Below are positions 48,079 to 58,983 of a DNA stretch of 64,000 nt, in pieces. This stretch comes from Cruorifilaria tuberocauda (lineage: Eukaryota > Nematoda > Chromadorea > Rhabditida > Onchocercidae), in the NCBI GenBank assembly GCA_013365365.1, contig JABVXU010000032.1, positions 1 to 64,000 on the forward strand, read 5' to 3'. Position 1 is the first letter of the stretch; every line of letters begins with the position of its first letter. Both the position numbers and the translations under genes were made by a program. Under the pieces are notes generated by a model that saw only the letters and a list, made by a program, of their open reading frames with translations, was not told the DNA's origin and searched no databases.

Positions 48079-50382
48079 ATGGCATTATTAATAGTCGAGT
48101 CACCTGCAAAAGCAAAAACGATAGGTAAGTACCTGAGTAAAGAGTTTGAAGTAGCTGCATCATTTGGACATGTAAGAGATCTGCCAGTGAAGAACGGTTC
48201 TGTAGACCCAGATAACAATTTCACTATAAAGTATGAGATTATTAAAAAAGCAGAAAAACATGTAAAAGAATTAGTCAAAAAAGCGAGTAAGACATCTGAT
48301 ATATACCTTGTAACAGATCCAGATAGAGAAGGAGAAGCAATAGCTTGGAATGTGGTAGAAGTACTAAAGGAAAGGAAAGCAATTAATGATAAAAGCAACA
48401 TTCATAGATTAATCCTCAATGAGATAACAAAAAAAGCAGTACAAGAGGCAATCAAGAATCCACGTAAAATAAATATGGACTTAGTGTGTGCACAGCAGGC
48501 ACGTAGAGCCTTAGATTATCTGGTTGGATTTAATTTATCACCACTACTGTGGAAGAAACTATCTGGAAGTAAATCTGCAGGGAGAGTACAATCAGTTGCG
48601 CTCAAGCTTATATGCGAACGTGAAGATGAAATCAACAAATTTATATCACAAGAGTACTGGGACATAACAGCAGAAATACAAAACAGTAAAAATAAGAAGT
48701 TCTTTGCTGTGCTAAGCTACTATAACAATAAGAAATTAGAAAAATTTGATATTAAGAATCAAGAAAAAGCAGAAAACTTAGCGAAGGAGGTTGAGTCAAG
48801 ACAATATGTCATAAGTACAGTAGAGCGGAAGCAAGTTAAGAGAAATCCACTTCCTCCGTTTATTACTTCAAGTCTTCAGCAAGATGCAGTAAATAAGTTG
48901 CATTTTAATGTGAAAAATGTTATGCGCATAGCGCAAAACTTATATGAAGGCATTGATATTGGTGGTGAGACTGTTGGACTAATAACTTATATGCGTACGG
49001 ATGGATTCCATATTGAAAGCGAGGCTATAAATTCAATCAGAAAGCTGATTAAATCACTGCATGGTGATAAATATTTACCAAAACTTCCCCGTCAATATGT
49101 AAAAAAAGTCAAAAATGCTCAGGAAGCACATGAAGCAATCCGTCCAACTGATATAAATAGGACTCCAGATAGCATTAAGAGCTACCTAACGCCAGATCAA
49201 TTTAAATTGTACGATTTAATATGGAAAAGAACCATCACAAGTCAGATGGAATCAGTTATACTTGACCAGGTAGCAGTTGAGATTAGCTCTATTGATCAGA
49301 AGATAATTCTACGAGCAAGTGGCTCGAGTATATTTTTTGATGGTTTCTATAAAGTTTATCAAGATAATACAGGTAATAAGGATGAAATCCTTCTTCCTAC
49401 CATGAAAGAGGGTGAGATATGCAAGATCATTTCTGTTGACCAAAAACAACATTTTACTCAACCTCCACTACGTTATAGTGAAGCAAGTATAGTAAAGAAA
49501 ATGGAAGAAATAGGAATAGGACGTCCATCAACTTATGCAATAATTATTTCAGTATTGCAGAATCGTGAGTATGTCACACTGAACAATAAAAGATTTATTC
49601 CAAGCAGTCGTGGTAAGATTGTTACCATATTTTTGGAAACTTTCTTTCGTCGTTATATAGAATATGATTTTACAGCTCAGATGGAAGAGAAGCTTGATCT
49701 GATCTCAAACGGGCATGCAGATTGGAAAAAAGAGCTAAGCTATTTTTGGGTGCCGTTTTTCAATCTTGTAAACTCTGTCAAACAAATGACGCATGATGAA
49801 ATTTTCAATGGTATTCACGATTTTGCAGTTGATTGGTTTTGTTCGGGAAAAAGGAAAAATGAAATAGGTAAAAAATGTCCTAATTGTTCTGGAGGCATAT
49901 TGAAGCTGAACTTTGGAAAAGCAAGTGTATTTCTTGGATGTTCTAATTATCCTGCATGCAATTATACAAAAGGAGTTACTGGCAATAGTGATAAATCAGA
50001 ATATCCAAAAAGCTTGGGTATAGATGATGTAACAGGACAAGAAGTAGTGATCAAAAAAGGTCCTTTTGGGTTTTATTTAGAATTTAATAGCGAATCAGAA
50101 AAGAAAAAAACAGGGTCTATACCAAAAGACATGAATATCAATGATATTGATCTGATTACTGCTGTACAGTTACTTTCTTTGCCAAAAGTAATTGGAGAAC
50201 ACCCAAAGACTGGAAAGAAAGTAAAGATAGGTCTTGGAAGATTTGGATACTATATTTTCCATGATAGTAAATATTTACCTCTCAAAAAGAGACTTAAAGA
50301 AGTATTAGAAATTAAGTTAAATGAAGCTGTTCAAATTATCGAAAATAATCCAAAAAAAGAACCAAAAATTTCTTTGACTTAA
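48079..50382 (+). CDS. topA: DNA topoisomerase I
   Basis: Type IA topoisomerase relaxing negative supercoils, balancing gyrase. The Toprim domain opens with LLIVESPAKAKTIGKYLS and has TDPDREGEAIAW; the catalytic Tyr is in LITYMRTDGFHIESEA; GIGRPSTYAIIISVL is the conserved hinge motif. There is one C-terminal four-Cys zinc ribbon (CPNC ... CSNYPAC), followed by two small repeat-like C-terminal domains (GPFGFYLEF, GRFGYYIFHD). The length of 767 is typical for Rickettsiales. The ATG at 48079 matches the family start. Confidence 0.96.
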   Translation: MALLIVESPAKAKTIGKYLSKEFEVAASFGHVRDLPVKNGSVDPDNNFTIKYEIIKKAEKHVKELVKKASKTSDIYLVTDPDREGEAIAWNVVEVLKERKAINDKSNIHRLILNEITKKAVQEAIKNPRKINMDLVCAQQARRALDYLVGFNLSPLLWKKLSGSKSAGRVQSVALKLICEREDEINKFISQEYWDITAEIQNSKNKKFFAVLSYYNNKKLEKFDIKNQEKAENLAKEVESRQYVISTVERKQVKRNPLPPFITSSLQQDAVNKLHFNVKNVMRIAQNLYEGIDIGGETVGLITYMRTDGFHIESEAINSIRKLIKSLHGDKYLPKLPRQYVKKVKNAQEAHEAIRPTDINRTPDSIKSYLTPDQFKLYDLIWKRTITSQMESVILDQVAVEISSIDQKIILRASGSSIFFDGFYKVYQDNTGNKDEILLPTMKEGEICKIISVDQKQHFTQPPLRYSEASIVKKMEEIGIGRPSTYAIIISVLQNREYVTLNNKRFIPSSRGKIVTIFLETFFRRYIEYDFTAQMEEKLDLISNGHADWKKELSYFWVPFFNLVNSVKQMTHDEIFNGIHDFAVDWFCSGKRKNEIGKKCPNCSGGILKLNFGKASVFLGCSNYPACNYTKGVTGNSDKSEYPKSLGIDDVTGQEVVIKKGPFGFYLEFNSESEKKKTGSIPKDMNINDIDLITAVQLLSLPKVIGEHPKTGKKVKIGLGRFGYYIFHDSKYLPLKKRLKEVLEIKLNEAVQIIENNPKKEPKISLT

Positions 50383-50908
50383 TGAAAAAGGGAGAGAAGT
50401 TCTAATTCAGAATGCAGATATTTAGGATATAGACCTGAAGAAGGCTTTAGACTTCATTAGGAATGAAAAATGAATATTTAGAAAATATAAGATCATAGTT
50501 TTTTATAAATAAAATATATCAATATATCTAGGTTTATAATTAAGAAATAATCATTAATTATTAGCACGTTAGGGCAAGTTATGTTAAATAATATCAGAGG
50601 TTATATTATAACCTATATACACTCTTAAAAGAATATCTTAATAACAGTACTGGCAGTAGACTATGACTGTTTTACTACACTAGAATTTGCTGATTCTGTA
50701 AGCAGAATTGATATTAATGACAACATAGGACATATAAATAATGTCCTTATTTAGGAATAAGAATATATTTTAAACATCATTAGAGATGTTGAGTTTAGTA
50801 TACGCTTAATATTAAAATACTATATGAAAAGGTGAAGATATCTGGATCATATTATTGAATACTTTTGTAATCTTGTATATTATATTTTAAGTTAATAGTT
50901 TAATAGTT
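50383..50908. other. Gene-free spacer between topA and trhO
   Basis: AT-rich spacer without a readable gene or strong hairpin. Nothing notable. Confidence 0.45.
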
Positions 50909-51745
50909 ATGAGTTTTGTAATTGCAACCTTTTATCAATTTGTAGAACTCTCTAATTACTATGACATGAAAGATGCAATAGGAGCTGTCTGCAATAATGT
51001 TAAGTTGAAAGGCACTGTGCTCCTTGCAGAAGAAGGTATCAATGCGACTGTATCTGGTGCGAGAGGTGCGATTGATAGAGTATTTGACTTTTTACGTTCC
51101 GATTACAGATTAAAAGATCTTGTATGGAAAGAAAGCACAGCAAGATTTCAGCCATTTAGTAAGATGAAAGTAAGATTAAAAAGAGAAATTGTAAACTTAG
51201 GAATAAGAGATCTTGATATTTCGTTTCGAGGTAAATATATTGACCCGGAACATTGGGATAATTTTATCTCTCAACCTGATGTTTTAGTGATAGATATACG
51301 GAATGAATACGAAATAAAACTAGGTAAGTTTAAGAATGCAATCAACCCAAACACTCAATATTTTCGTGAATTTCCTCAATGGGCAAAGTCTTTCCTTAAA
51401 AATAATAAGGACTTTAAAATAGCTATGTATTGTACTGGCGGAGTTAGATGTGAAAAATCTACAGCCTATGTAAAAAGTATTGGATTTAACGATGTGTACC
51501 ATCTTAAGGGTGGTATTCTTTCTTATCTTGAGAAGACCAATAATAGGAGTGGTAATTGGGAAGGCGAATGTTTTGTTTTTGATGACAGAATTGCTGTTAA
51601 TAATCTACTTACTCCTAGTGACAAAATAGAGTGTATATCCTGCTCGAATCGAGTTCCAATGAGCAAGCTGGAATTAGTCTCACGTGGTCAAGTAGTTTGT
51701 TCTGATTGTAAACTTCAGAAATTGGAAAAAAAACTGTGCTATTAG
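50909..51745 (+). CDS. trhO: Rhodanese-type tRNA uridine hydroxylase TrhO
   Basis: TrhO (YceA) family, oxygen-dependent hydroxylation of U34 in some tRNAs. An N-terminal acylphosphatase-like domain (LLAEEGINATVSGARGAIDR) precedes the rhodanese domain, which has VIDIRNEYEIKLGKF and the active-site loop YCTGGVRCEKSTAYVKSIG, where the first Cys is catalytic. A short Cys-rich tail (CISC ... CSDC) may bind zinc. The length of 278 is at the short end of the family. It stands alone. Confidence 0.9.
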   Translation: MSFVIATFYQFVELSNYYDMKDAIGAVCNNVKLKGTVLLAEEGINATVSGARGAIDRVFDFLRSDYRLKDLVWKESTARFQPFSKMKVRLKREIVNLGIRDLDISFRGKYIDPEHWDNFISQPDVLVIDIRNEYEIKLGKFKNAINPNTQYFREFPQWAKSFLKNNKDFKIAMYCTGGVRCEKSTAYVKSIGFNDVYHLKGGILSYLEKTNNRSGNWEGECFVFDDRIAVNNLLTPSDKIECISCSNRVPMSKLELVSRGQVVCSDCKLQKLEKKLCY

Positions 51746-53473
51746 TGATATGTTTTCTATATCTCTTTTAGCAAACTTCAAGTCATGGTAAGTGCGCTCC
51801 AAAAAGAAGAATGCATTTTTCATAAACAATATTACTTGATACTAAAATGATACAGAACTTCAGTTGTAAACCTATCAAAAACTCCTGCAAGAGTTTTAGA
51901 AGAAGACGGTTCTAACATTAGAAAACCCTTAAGTGTTAGATTTTTAAACTAGCCAGTTATTTCATTCTTCTTAACAAAGGTCTTTTATTATCATTTTTTT
52001 ATATTAGTTTTAGCTCCTCTGCGAGGAGAAATTGTGTGACATGATTTCTTCTCTATTTTCTTTGATCTTATTAAAACATCTTTACTTTGAAGAAGCTTCA
52101 TTAATGTTTCTCTGCTAAAGGAGATAAAGAATTATAATGGTGTGAGTGTGCTTGCTATCTTTACTGTTAACAGTGGTGCTATTATTTAGACATTGTAGAG
52201 CATGGTTAAGATCATCTTCTAAATCACTCAATCAATTTAAGGGAGTTTATTACCATAAATTCTTCTTTTTTTATTATCTAGCAATATCTAATTATACATA
52301 ACATTTATTAGAGTACTCCATATGCACCTTGTATTACCTATTTTCTATGGCATGGATATGTGCATTATTTTCTTTTTCCGTTCTCACTAGAATTTAGGGT
52401 ATTTATAGATATTCTTTAATGTTGTACTATTCTATATGCTATTTTTACTAGGTAATAACGTTATTCCCATCCCTATTTAGGAAGTGGGAAGTTTGTTCTT
52501 CTTAAAAAATTGTGTTTTCTTTTAATCATATTTAAATCTTTACCTATATAAAGTACACTTCTACATAAAAATATATCAAATACACTAGTTTTGATGATAT
52601 AGGCTGGTAGCATATCTTTTATGTTTTGAATAATGTAGACTTAGATAACCAAGTTTTTTTCTATTCTTGAAAACAGAATTTTTAAGTCTGCTTTACTTTT
52701 TCATGACATCAATTCCTAGATACATAGTATAGCTTTTTTACTTCAATAGATTAGAATTCTTTAAACCTAATATAAAGTTTTTTAAGAAAAATCTTTTAAT
52801 TGGAATAAAGTAATTACTGGTTTACATGAAAAAACATCGAGTTAGATGATAGGATTTTGACCTTATACCATACAGTTATACACTAGTACACTCAGTCAAA
52901 ATGTTAGCAACCTAGTCATTGCAACATCAAGACTTGAAATTTTCTCACAAAAAAGTAAGTTTTTCGTTATAATAACATTTATAGGAGCATCAATCATAGT
53001 GTATTATCCTTCAATTTTTTCTACAATAAATACTCAGCCTATTTTGGGTACCACAAAATTACTTTTTATTATATCATTGATAACTATTGATGAAACAATA
53101 TAAAAGCAAGAGAAATACACCAAAGAAACCAGCTTAGTGGAAACATTTGTACTTTAATTCATTCGTACTTATTCCACTTTTGTTTGTTATGCCTTTCAGT
53201 CAATAAAATCAGGAATAAGAAAATATCAGATGAAATTGACTGGACACCTCACACGCTGTAGGTTACGAGTCTATTTTCATATGCTTAAATATTCATGTCC
53301 TTCTCATCAAAAATAGCATAACCAAAATCTTTGCTCACTTACTTCATAAGAGATGAGCATTATATAGAAGCTGTCCTATTTTCCTTAATGAAGGAAGGCT
53401 CAATTTCCAAAACTGTTTTGTTTAAGTTTGATGATGAAAGTAAAAATAAATACTTTTAAGAAAATTGTTAGCC
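51746..53473. other. 1.7 kb gene-free stretch with decayed minus-strand sequence
   Basis: No intact gene. The plus strand is T-rich over much of the region and adjoining open segments exist on the minus strand (see 51991-52225). No transposase, tRNA or repeat was recognised. Confidence 0.45.
51991..52225 (-). pseudogene. Relic of an unidentified minus-strand gene
   Basis: Two adjoining open segments in different minus-strand frames. The upstream one (52115-52225) reads through 36 codons beginning DLEDDLNHALQCLNNSTTVN. The downstream one (51991-52125) reads SRETLMKLLQSKDVLIRSKK and on to a TGA, with a third frame also open over its end. The composition is gene-like and the frames abut, which suggests a broken gene. 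The parent protein is not recognised. Confidence 0.35.
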
Positions 53474-53881
53474 TTAATGTGGCCTAATATTTGTATACGG
53501 GCTGTCCAAAGAAAAAGGTGGTATCATAACTTCAAAAGTTTTCGTGTTTTCCTCGTTTAAGAACTCATACTTGCCTTGCATTACTCCAGATGGAGCATTT
53601 AAGTACGTTCCGCTCGTGTACTTAAATACCTCTCCAGGCTTAATTACAGGTTGCTCGCCAATAACTCCAATACCTGCAATTTCATTTATCTTTCCCTTGT
53701 AATCTATTATTTGCCAATGGCGACTTAGTAATTGAATAGTCGATGAGCCTTTATTTTTTATCTTAACATTATACACCCATACATAGCAATTTTCATAAGG
53801 AATAGATTGTTCTTCAATATAAACTGGTAGAACTGTTACTTCAACAGAGTTAGTAGTGAGTGTATATTCTAGAGTCATCAT
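53474..53881 (-). CDS. apaG: ApaG domain protein
   Basis: A small beta-sandwich protein of 135 residues. [20 protein letters not shown], followed by [13 protein letters not shown] and [16 protein letters not shown], is the ApaG signature. ApaG has been linked to Co/Mg resistance and Ap4A levels, but its biochemical role remains poorly defined. It is divergent from purK, about 108 bases away. Confidence 0.93.
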   Translation of the reverse strand: MMTLEYTLTTNSVEVTVLPVYIEEQSIPYENCYVWVYNVKIKNKGSSTIQLLSRHWQIIDYKGKINEIAGIGVIGEQPVIKPGEVFKYTSGTYLNAPSGVMQGKYEFLNEENTKTFEVMIPPFSLDSPYTNIRPH

Positions 53882-53988
53882 GGCAAACAGGAAAACAACA
53901 CTTTAGTTGTATACCATTCTTATGGACTATTCAAGTATATTGTCGTATTCTAATTAGCAGTGATAAATGAACATAACTTGATAAAATA

Positions 53989-55035
53989 ATGATAGGCATA
54001 ATAGGTAGTGGACAGTTAGGTAAAATGATTGCTATTGCAGCAGCAAAGCTTGGGCAGAGAACACATGTTTTTGCCAACGCTAAAGATGACCCTGCTTGCT
54101 CTGTTACTGACAACTTAACAATAGCAGATCTATCTGATGAAAAGTCACTTGAATCCTTTGCACGTAGTGTGAATTTAGTTACTATTGAATCTGAAAATGT
54201 TCCATGTAATGCAGTTGATATCATATCGCAATATGTAGACTTTTATCCTAGTAAAAAAGCACTACATATTTTACAAAATAGACTTAGGGAAAAAGACTTT
54301 ATCAGAGATTTAGGTATCAAAACTGCTGCTTATAAAAGCATACAAAGTTATGATGATCTACTAGAAAGTAGCAGAACTTTTGGCTATCCATTAAGAATAA
54401 AAACAACAGAAATGGGTTATGATGGTAAAGGACAATATGTAATTGGGAATGCTTCTGAAGCAGAGCAATTTGCTTCTTTCGACTGGAATATACAACGTAT
54501 TCTTGAAGCAGGCATTGACCTAGCAAAAGAGATTTCAATAGTTATTGCAAGAGACAGAAATGGTAAAGTGGTTTTCTTCCCAATAGCTGAAAATTCCCAT
54601 ATTGATGGGATACTTGATACTTCAGTTGTACCAGCTAAAATAGAAAGCAAGCTAATTCAAGAGGTACAGCAAATTGCGAAGAAAATGGCATGTGCCCTTA
54701 ACATAATAGGGATCCTAGCAATTGAATTCTTCATTACTAAAAACAATGATCTGTTAGTCAATGAACTTGCTCCAAGACCTCATAATTCTTGCCACTGGAG
54801 TCTAGATGCATGCAACATTAGCCAGTTTGAACAGTTAGTCAGAGTAATATGTGGATTACCCATGCAAGAAGTAGTATTGCGCTTTCCTTGTATGACAAAG
54901 AATATAATAGGTAATAGCATATACGATTCCTATAGATATTTAAGCGATAAAAAAGCTAGCTTAACAATATATGGGAAAAAAGAGATTAGGGATAAGCGTA
55001 AAATGGGACATGTTAACATAGATTTAAGTTATTAA
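53989..55035 (+). CDS. purK: N5-carboxyaminoimidazole ribonucleotide synthase
   Basis: ATP-grasp enzyme of purine synthesis converting AIR, bicarbonate and ATP to N5-CAIR. The N-terminal GIIGSGQLGKMIAIAA nucleotide-binding start, the central ATP-grasp domain (TTEMGYDGKGQYVI) and NELAPRPHNSCHWSLDAC near the end are diagnostic. At 348 residues it has the normal length. Its stop lies 1 base from that of asd, so the two genes converge with essentially no spacer. Confidence 0.95.
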   Translation: MIGIIGSGQLGKMIAIAAAKLGQRTHVFANAKDDPACSVTDNLTIADLSDEKSLESFARSVNLVTIESENVPCNAVDIISQYVDFYPSKKALHILQNRLREKDFIRDLGIKTAAYKSIQSYDDLLESSRTFGYPLRIKTTEMGYDGKGQYVIGNASEAEQFASFDWNIQRILEAGIDLAKEISIVIARDRNGKVVFFPIAENSHIDGILDTSVVPAKIESKLIQEVQQIAKKMACALNIIGILAIEFFITKNNDLLVNELAPRPHNSCHWSLDACNISQFEQLVRVICGLPMQEVVLRFPCMTKNIIGNSIYDSYRYLSDKKASLTIYGKKEIRDKRKMGHVNIDLSY

Positions 55036-55036
55036 T

Positions 55037-56068
55037 TTACAAATATTCCTTAGTCAAAACCTCAAGGATCTGTGCTATATTTAGTGCTGCACCTTTGCGC
55101 AAATTGTCAGCTACTATCCACATGTTTAATCCATGTTTGACTGTATTATCTCTCCTAATACGAGATATGTACACTGCATCTTCCTGTACAACATCAATTT
55201 GAGTTGCATATTCACCACCATTTTTTCGTCTATCACATATCAAAATTCCATTATCTTCAGATTTACCAAGTATTTCACGAGCTTGTTCGTCAGTTATACA
55301 CTGATCGAACTCAATATTTACTGCTACAGCATGACCAATAAAAACAGGAACTCTGACACAAGTTGCAGTTAATTTTATATCTTCCCCTAAAATTTTTTTT
55401 GTTTCTTCTTGCATTTTCCATTCCTCTTCTGTAGAGCCATCCTCCATAAACTCTCCTATGTGAGGAATACAATTAAACGCTATCTGCTTAGGGAATACCT
55501 CAGGGTTTTTAGTCTCGTTCATAAAGACTTTTTTTGTTTGGTCATAAAGCTCATCCATTGCTGCTTTACCTGCGCCAGAAGTTGATTGATAAGTTGAAGC
55601 AATAACCCTTTTTATCTTCGCTTCTTTATGCAATAGGTGTAGTGCTAACAGCATCTGTGTTACAGTACAATTTGGATTGGATATTATGTTATAATTCTTA
55701 TACCCTATAATCTCTTCCTTATTAACCTCAGGAATGATCAGTGGTACACCTCTTTTCATTCTAAAATAGGAGCTATTGTCTATTACGATGCATCCTGCTT
55801 TCGTGGCAATCGGCACATATTTCTCAGAAATATAATATCCGGCACAAAAAATAGCTATATTAACTCCAACAAAGTCATAACCTTCAAGGCATGATACAGT
55901 TAATTCCTCATTGCAAAAGCTCACCTTTTTGCCCTCTGATTTTCTGGATCCAAATGCAATAATAAAATCTATTGAAAATTTTCCTTCACCTTGAAATTCA
56001 GCTAGTATACTTAGCATCTCGCGCCCTACTCTTCCAGTTGCTCCAATCACAGCAATCCTATGTCCCAT
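55037..56068 (-). CDS. asd: Aspartate-semialdehyde dehydrogenase
   Basis: Makes aspartate semialdehyde, the branch point to lysine/diaminopimelate, threonine and methionine. NADP site IAVIGATGRVGREML at 5-19; catalytic Cys134 in ISNPNCTVTQML; the active-site His is in RVPVFIGHAVAVN. It has 343 residues, and the start ATG at 56068 matches the family. In this setting it probably feeds diaminopimelate synthesis together with ArgD. Confidence 0.95.
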   Translation of the reverse strand: MGHRIAVIGATGRVGREMLSILAEFQGEGKFSIDFIIAFGSRKSEGKKVSFCNEELTVSCLEGYDFVGVNIAIFCAGYYISEKYVPIATKAGCIVIDNSSYFRMKRGVPLIIPEVNKEEIIGYKNYNIISNPNCTVTQMLLALHLLHKEAKIKRVIASTYQSTSGAGKAAMDELYDQTKKVFMNETKNPEVFPKQIAFNCIPHIGEFMEDGSTEEEWKMQEETKKILGEDIKLTATCVRVPVFIGHAVAVNIEFDQCITDEQAREILGKSEDNGILICDRRKNGGEYATQIDVVQEDAVYISRIRRDNTVKHGLNMWIVADNLRKGAALNIAQILEVLTKEYL

Positions 56069-56205
56069 AGATAAAACCTCTAAATCTAAGTATATATTAG
56101 ACTCTTGCTGATAAACTTACAATTGTTTTAACATTTTTACTTTGAAATTAATTGCAATTTAGTTATTATCGCACAATATTAGTAATATTACGCGATAATC
56201 AAAAG

Positions 56206-56622
56206 ATGAGTAATGAATACAATCAGAGCAAAGTAAAACCTGTACCAGATATGACTCAAGAAACTGAGAAGATTGAAAATTTAAGAGTTCAAAATGTTCT
56301 TTTACAAAAAAAATATAAGATAAATTTTGATGATAAAAAGTATGCAGTAAAAATCATAAAAACACAGTTTGCAAAAACAGAACAACATCCTTCAAAGGCA
56401 AGAGATTTCCTAAAATCGATACCAGTGATAGGAGGCCTTCTAGCAAAGATTTTCACATCTGAAAAGGGAATACATAAAAAACTGAGATTACAAACAATCC
56501 GCTCTAGGGAGACAAAAAATGAGGATCATATAAATGATAAGCATATAGAAAAAGTATGTAGTAAGCTCAAGAGGAGCAATATTGAGCAGGTGGATAAAGA
56601 GGAGAAGAATCTTGGTCCGTAA
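56206..56622 (+). CDS. Unknown small basic protein
   Basis: Not recognised. From ATG 56206 it has 138 residues, is rich in Lys/Glu/Gln and has one moderately hydrophobic stretch (FLKSIPVIGGLLAKIFTSEK, about 68-87) that could be amphipathic; the rest is polar and probably disordered at both ends. The frame opens at a TTG at 56152, but the ATG makes a more ordinary protein. It is divergent from asd and convergent with the permease gene. It could be a small secreted or membrane-surface protein. Confidence 0.6.
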   Translation: MSNEYNQSKVKPVPDMTQETEKIENLRVQNVLLQKKYKINFDDKKYAVKIIKTQFAKTEQHPSKARDFLKSIPVIGGLLAKIFTSEKGIHKKLRLQTIRSRETKNEDHINDKHIEKVCSKLKRSNIEQVDKEEKNLGP

Positions 56623-56654
56623 ACGTCAACTATTAAGACTTTAATATCAGATTA

Positions 56655-57974
56655 TTAAGAAGATTTGCGGTACCAAAATAAGTAAAGAGGTATACCACTT
56701 ACTGTAAATAAGCTTGAAACTAGCAAGTTATCTACAGAAGTTTCACGTATTACCCAGCAACAAAAGGTTGTTGATATAATGCCAATTAAAAGCTTGTAAT
56801 AGTTTCTTTCCTTTATGGTAATTTTTAAAAAAGCAAGACTGCATATAAGATATACAAATAAGAATGAAATTACAGAAAAATCTATAATTGATGTAATCTG
56901 CCTAGTAAAATTTTTGTTTGATGTAAAAATAAGCAAAATCGCAGTTCCAATCGAGCTTGTTATTACTCCAAAAAAAGGAGATCCATACCTATTCTTCTTG
57001 GCAAAGAATTGTGGTATGAGTTTATCTTTTGCAAGACCAAAAGCAACTTGTCCACTAGACAAAACCCACGCATTTAAGCTTCCAATACAGAAGATAAATG
57101 CGATTATAGAAATGACCAAATTCCAATTACCAGAAGACATAATTTTTATTGCATCAACATACGGTGCCCTTGAATTTACTAAATCGTTACCGTTGATTAA
57201 TCCCATAATTGCAAAACTATTAATAAAGTATATAATAGCAACACAGATTGTACCAAGTACTACAGCTTTTGGTATGATTTTGTTTGGATTATCTACTGAC
57301 CCTGCAGGTGATGTTGCTAATTCAACTCCAATAAAACACCATAAAGTCAGCAGTGTAGAACGTGCAAGGATTTCCTTTATTGTAAGACTTGAGATTTCTT
57401 CACTTATAATAAAGTTGTTCTTATCGAAAAGAAACAATGCAGCTATTGGTATTACAACTAACACAAAAACTTTTACAACCACAATCAGAAGTTCAACATA
57501 TCCAGCAGTAGATATTTCTTTTAAATTTACTAGCGTAATAATAACGAGTAATAGTAACTCTAAAATCAAACTCATATTTTGGATATTTTCACAAAAAAGT
57601 GGTGTAAGATATCCAACACCAACAACCACTAAAGCTGTTGTGCTAACCCAGGAGATTACCCAATAAGTCCAACCTACAAAGAAAGCTACTGTTGAACCAA
57701 AAGCATATTTTGCATAGATATGAGGTCCTCCAGTCTCTGGAAATTTCGTACATAGTGTAGCAAACACTAAAGCAATAGATACAGCACCAGCTCCTGATAT
57801 TACTAAACTTATAAGGCTATAAATACCATATGGTGCAATACTGATAGGAAGTATAAAAATACCAGATCCAATCTGACTACTGATAACTAAAGCAAAAACA
57901 GTTAAGAATCCTATTTTATTTTGCACAATACTAATTGACTCTATCAATACAGGATAGCAGTATAACTTAACCAT
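56655..57974 (-). CDS. APC-family amino acid permease
   Basis: About 12 membrane segments over 439 residues. The motif SSQIGSGIFILPISIAPYG in helix 1 is the amino-acid-binding signature of the APC superfamily, and FPETGGPHIYAKYAFGSTVA follows in the next loop. Within the superfamily it is most like the PotE/ArcD/AdiC-type exchangers; the substrate cannot be predicted. The frame opens at an ATG at 57986; I use the second ATG at 57974 (MVKLYCYP). Uptake of host amino acids is the likely role in an auxotrophic intracellular cell. Confidence 0.88.
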   Translation of the reverse strand: MVKLYCYPVLIESISIVQNKIGFLTVFALVISSQIGSGIFILPISIAPYGIYSLISLVISGAGAVSIALVFATLCTKFPETGGPHIYAKYAFGSTVAFFVGWTYWVISWVSTTALVVVGVGYLTPLFCENIQNMSLILELLLLVIITLVNLKEISTAGYVELLIVVVKVFVLVVIPIAALFLFDKNNFIISEEISSLTIKEILARSTLLTLWCFIGVELATSPAGSVDNPNKIIPKAVVLGTICVAIIYFINSFAIMGLINGNDLVNSRAPYVDAIKIMSSGNWNLVISIIAFIFCIGSLNAWVLSSGQVAFGLAKDKLIPQFFAKKNRYGSPFFGVITSSIGTAILLIFTSNKNFTRQITSIIDFSVISFLFVYLICSLAFLKITIKERNYYKLLIGIISTTFCCWVIRETSVDNLLVSSLFTVSGIPLYLFWYRKSS

Positions 57975-57986
57975 TAATCTCAACAA

Positions 57987-58983
57987 ATAAAAGATTATGT
58001 TTTTAAGATAAGCTTTAAGTAATATGATCTCATGGACTTACAGTTCTAGAGATAAGAAGTTGCCTTACTTAATCAAAATAGATTTAATATTAATAATGTA
58101 GTGAGAAATTTACATACCTACAATCAGAGATCGAACATATTTTTTATACAGCAACCCAAGAAAGGCAAAATTAGATGCTAAATAGATAGATGAAAATAAA
58201 ATCGCAGATCCTCAATTATCAAAGTTGCTTATCATTGAAACCATTGCTTCTAGCGAGAAACGTAGAGCGAGTAAGAATCTGCAATATTGTAAAACTCCTC
58301 GATACTTCTTACTCGTTCATGATAAAGTCATTCTTACTTATCAAAAAAAGCTACTGTACATTTGCAAGCAGTGCATCAATTTAGATAATTGAGTCAATAA
58401 ACTACAAGCTCTAGAAAGAGTTATCATCTTGTTTATTAGTACTAGTAACTAACACTTGTGTAACTGTTATAGCTATTGAACTAAGCCACAAGCTCTACCC
58501 TAAATCTATAAAGAGTTTTTGGAAGAACTAAAAATATATCTTACATGAATGTAAGAGGAGAAGCTATCAGTTTTTAAAAACTTTGTATGCATCAAGTCAA
58601 TTGAAAGTATTGAATTCCGGAGCTAATTTGGCTCACTGATAGCTTAAATTTACTTAACGTAATATCTTCCCTGAAAGAAAGATCAAAAATCTGTCTTTAT
58701 AATACAAAAGTTCTCCACCATTGATGTATTCTCGTACCATCCGGTAACAATCCCTTTCACTTTAACTAAAAAACTATTTTCCATGTCAAAAACCCTTATT
58801 TTACTACAGTAGAAATACTAATAGAGTCTACCACACAGGTTTTCTGCTAAGAATAGAGTCATGTATTTTTAAATGAAGGTACACGTTTTATCTCATTTTA
58901 CCCGCCAATATACCTTTTCTTAGTTTTTTCATACAGGAAGCCTATCAAAACTATTATAGATACTTAAGTAAATAAAATGTACC
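57987..58983. other. Gene-free stretch between the permease and ispH
   Basis: About 1 kb with no intact gene. A 28-codon minus-strand open piece with an ATG at 58740 (MVREYINGGELLYYKDRF, ending at 58654) has gene-like composition and may be a relic. The plus-strand frame at 58190-58384 looks random. Confidence 0.4.

Noticed and set aside
56815..57666. 283-codon frame antisense to the amino acid permease
   Set aside because: Long only because it mirrors the hydrophobic codon pattern of the permease; no start signals and no known domain.
58190..58384. 64-codon plus-strand frame between the permease and ispH genes
   Set aside because: No domain or start signals and random composition.
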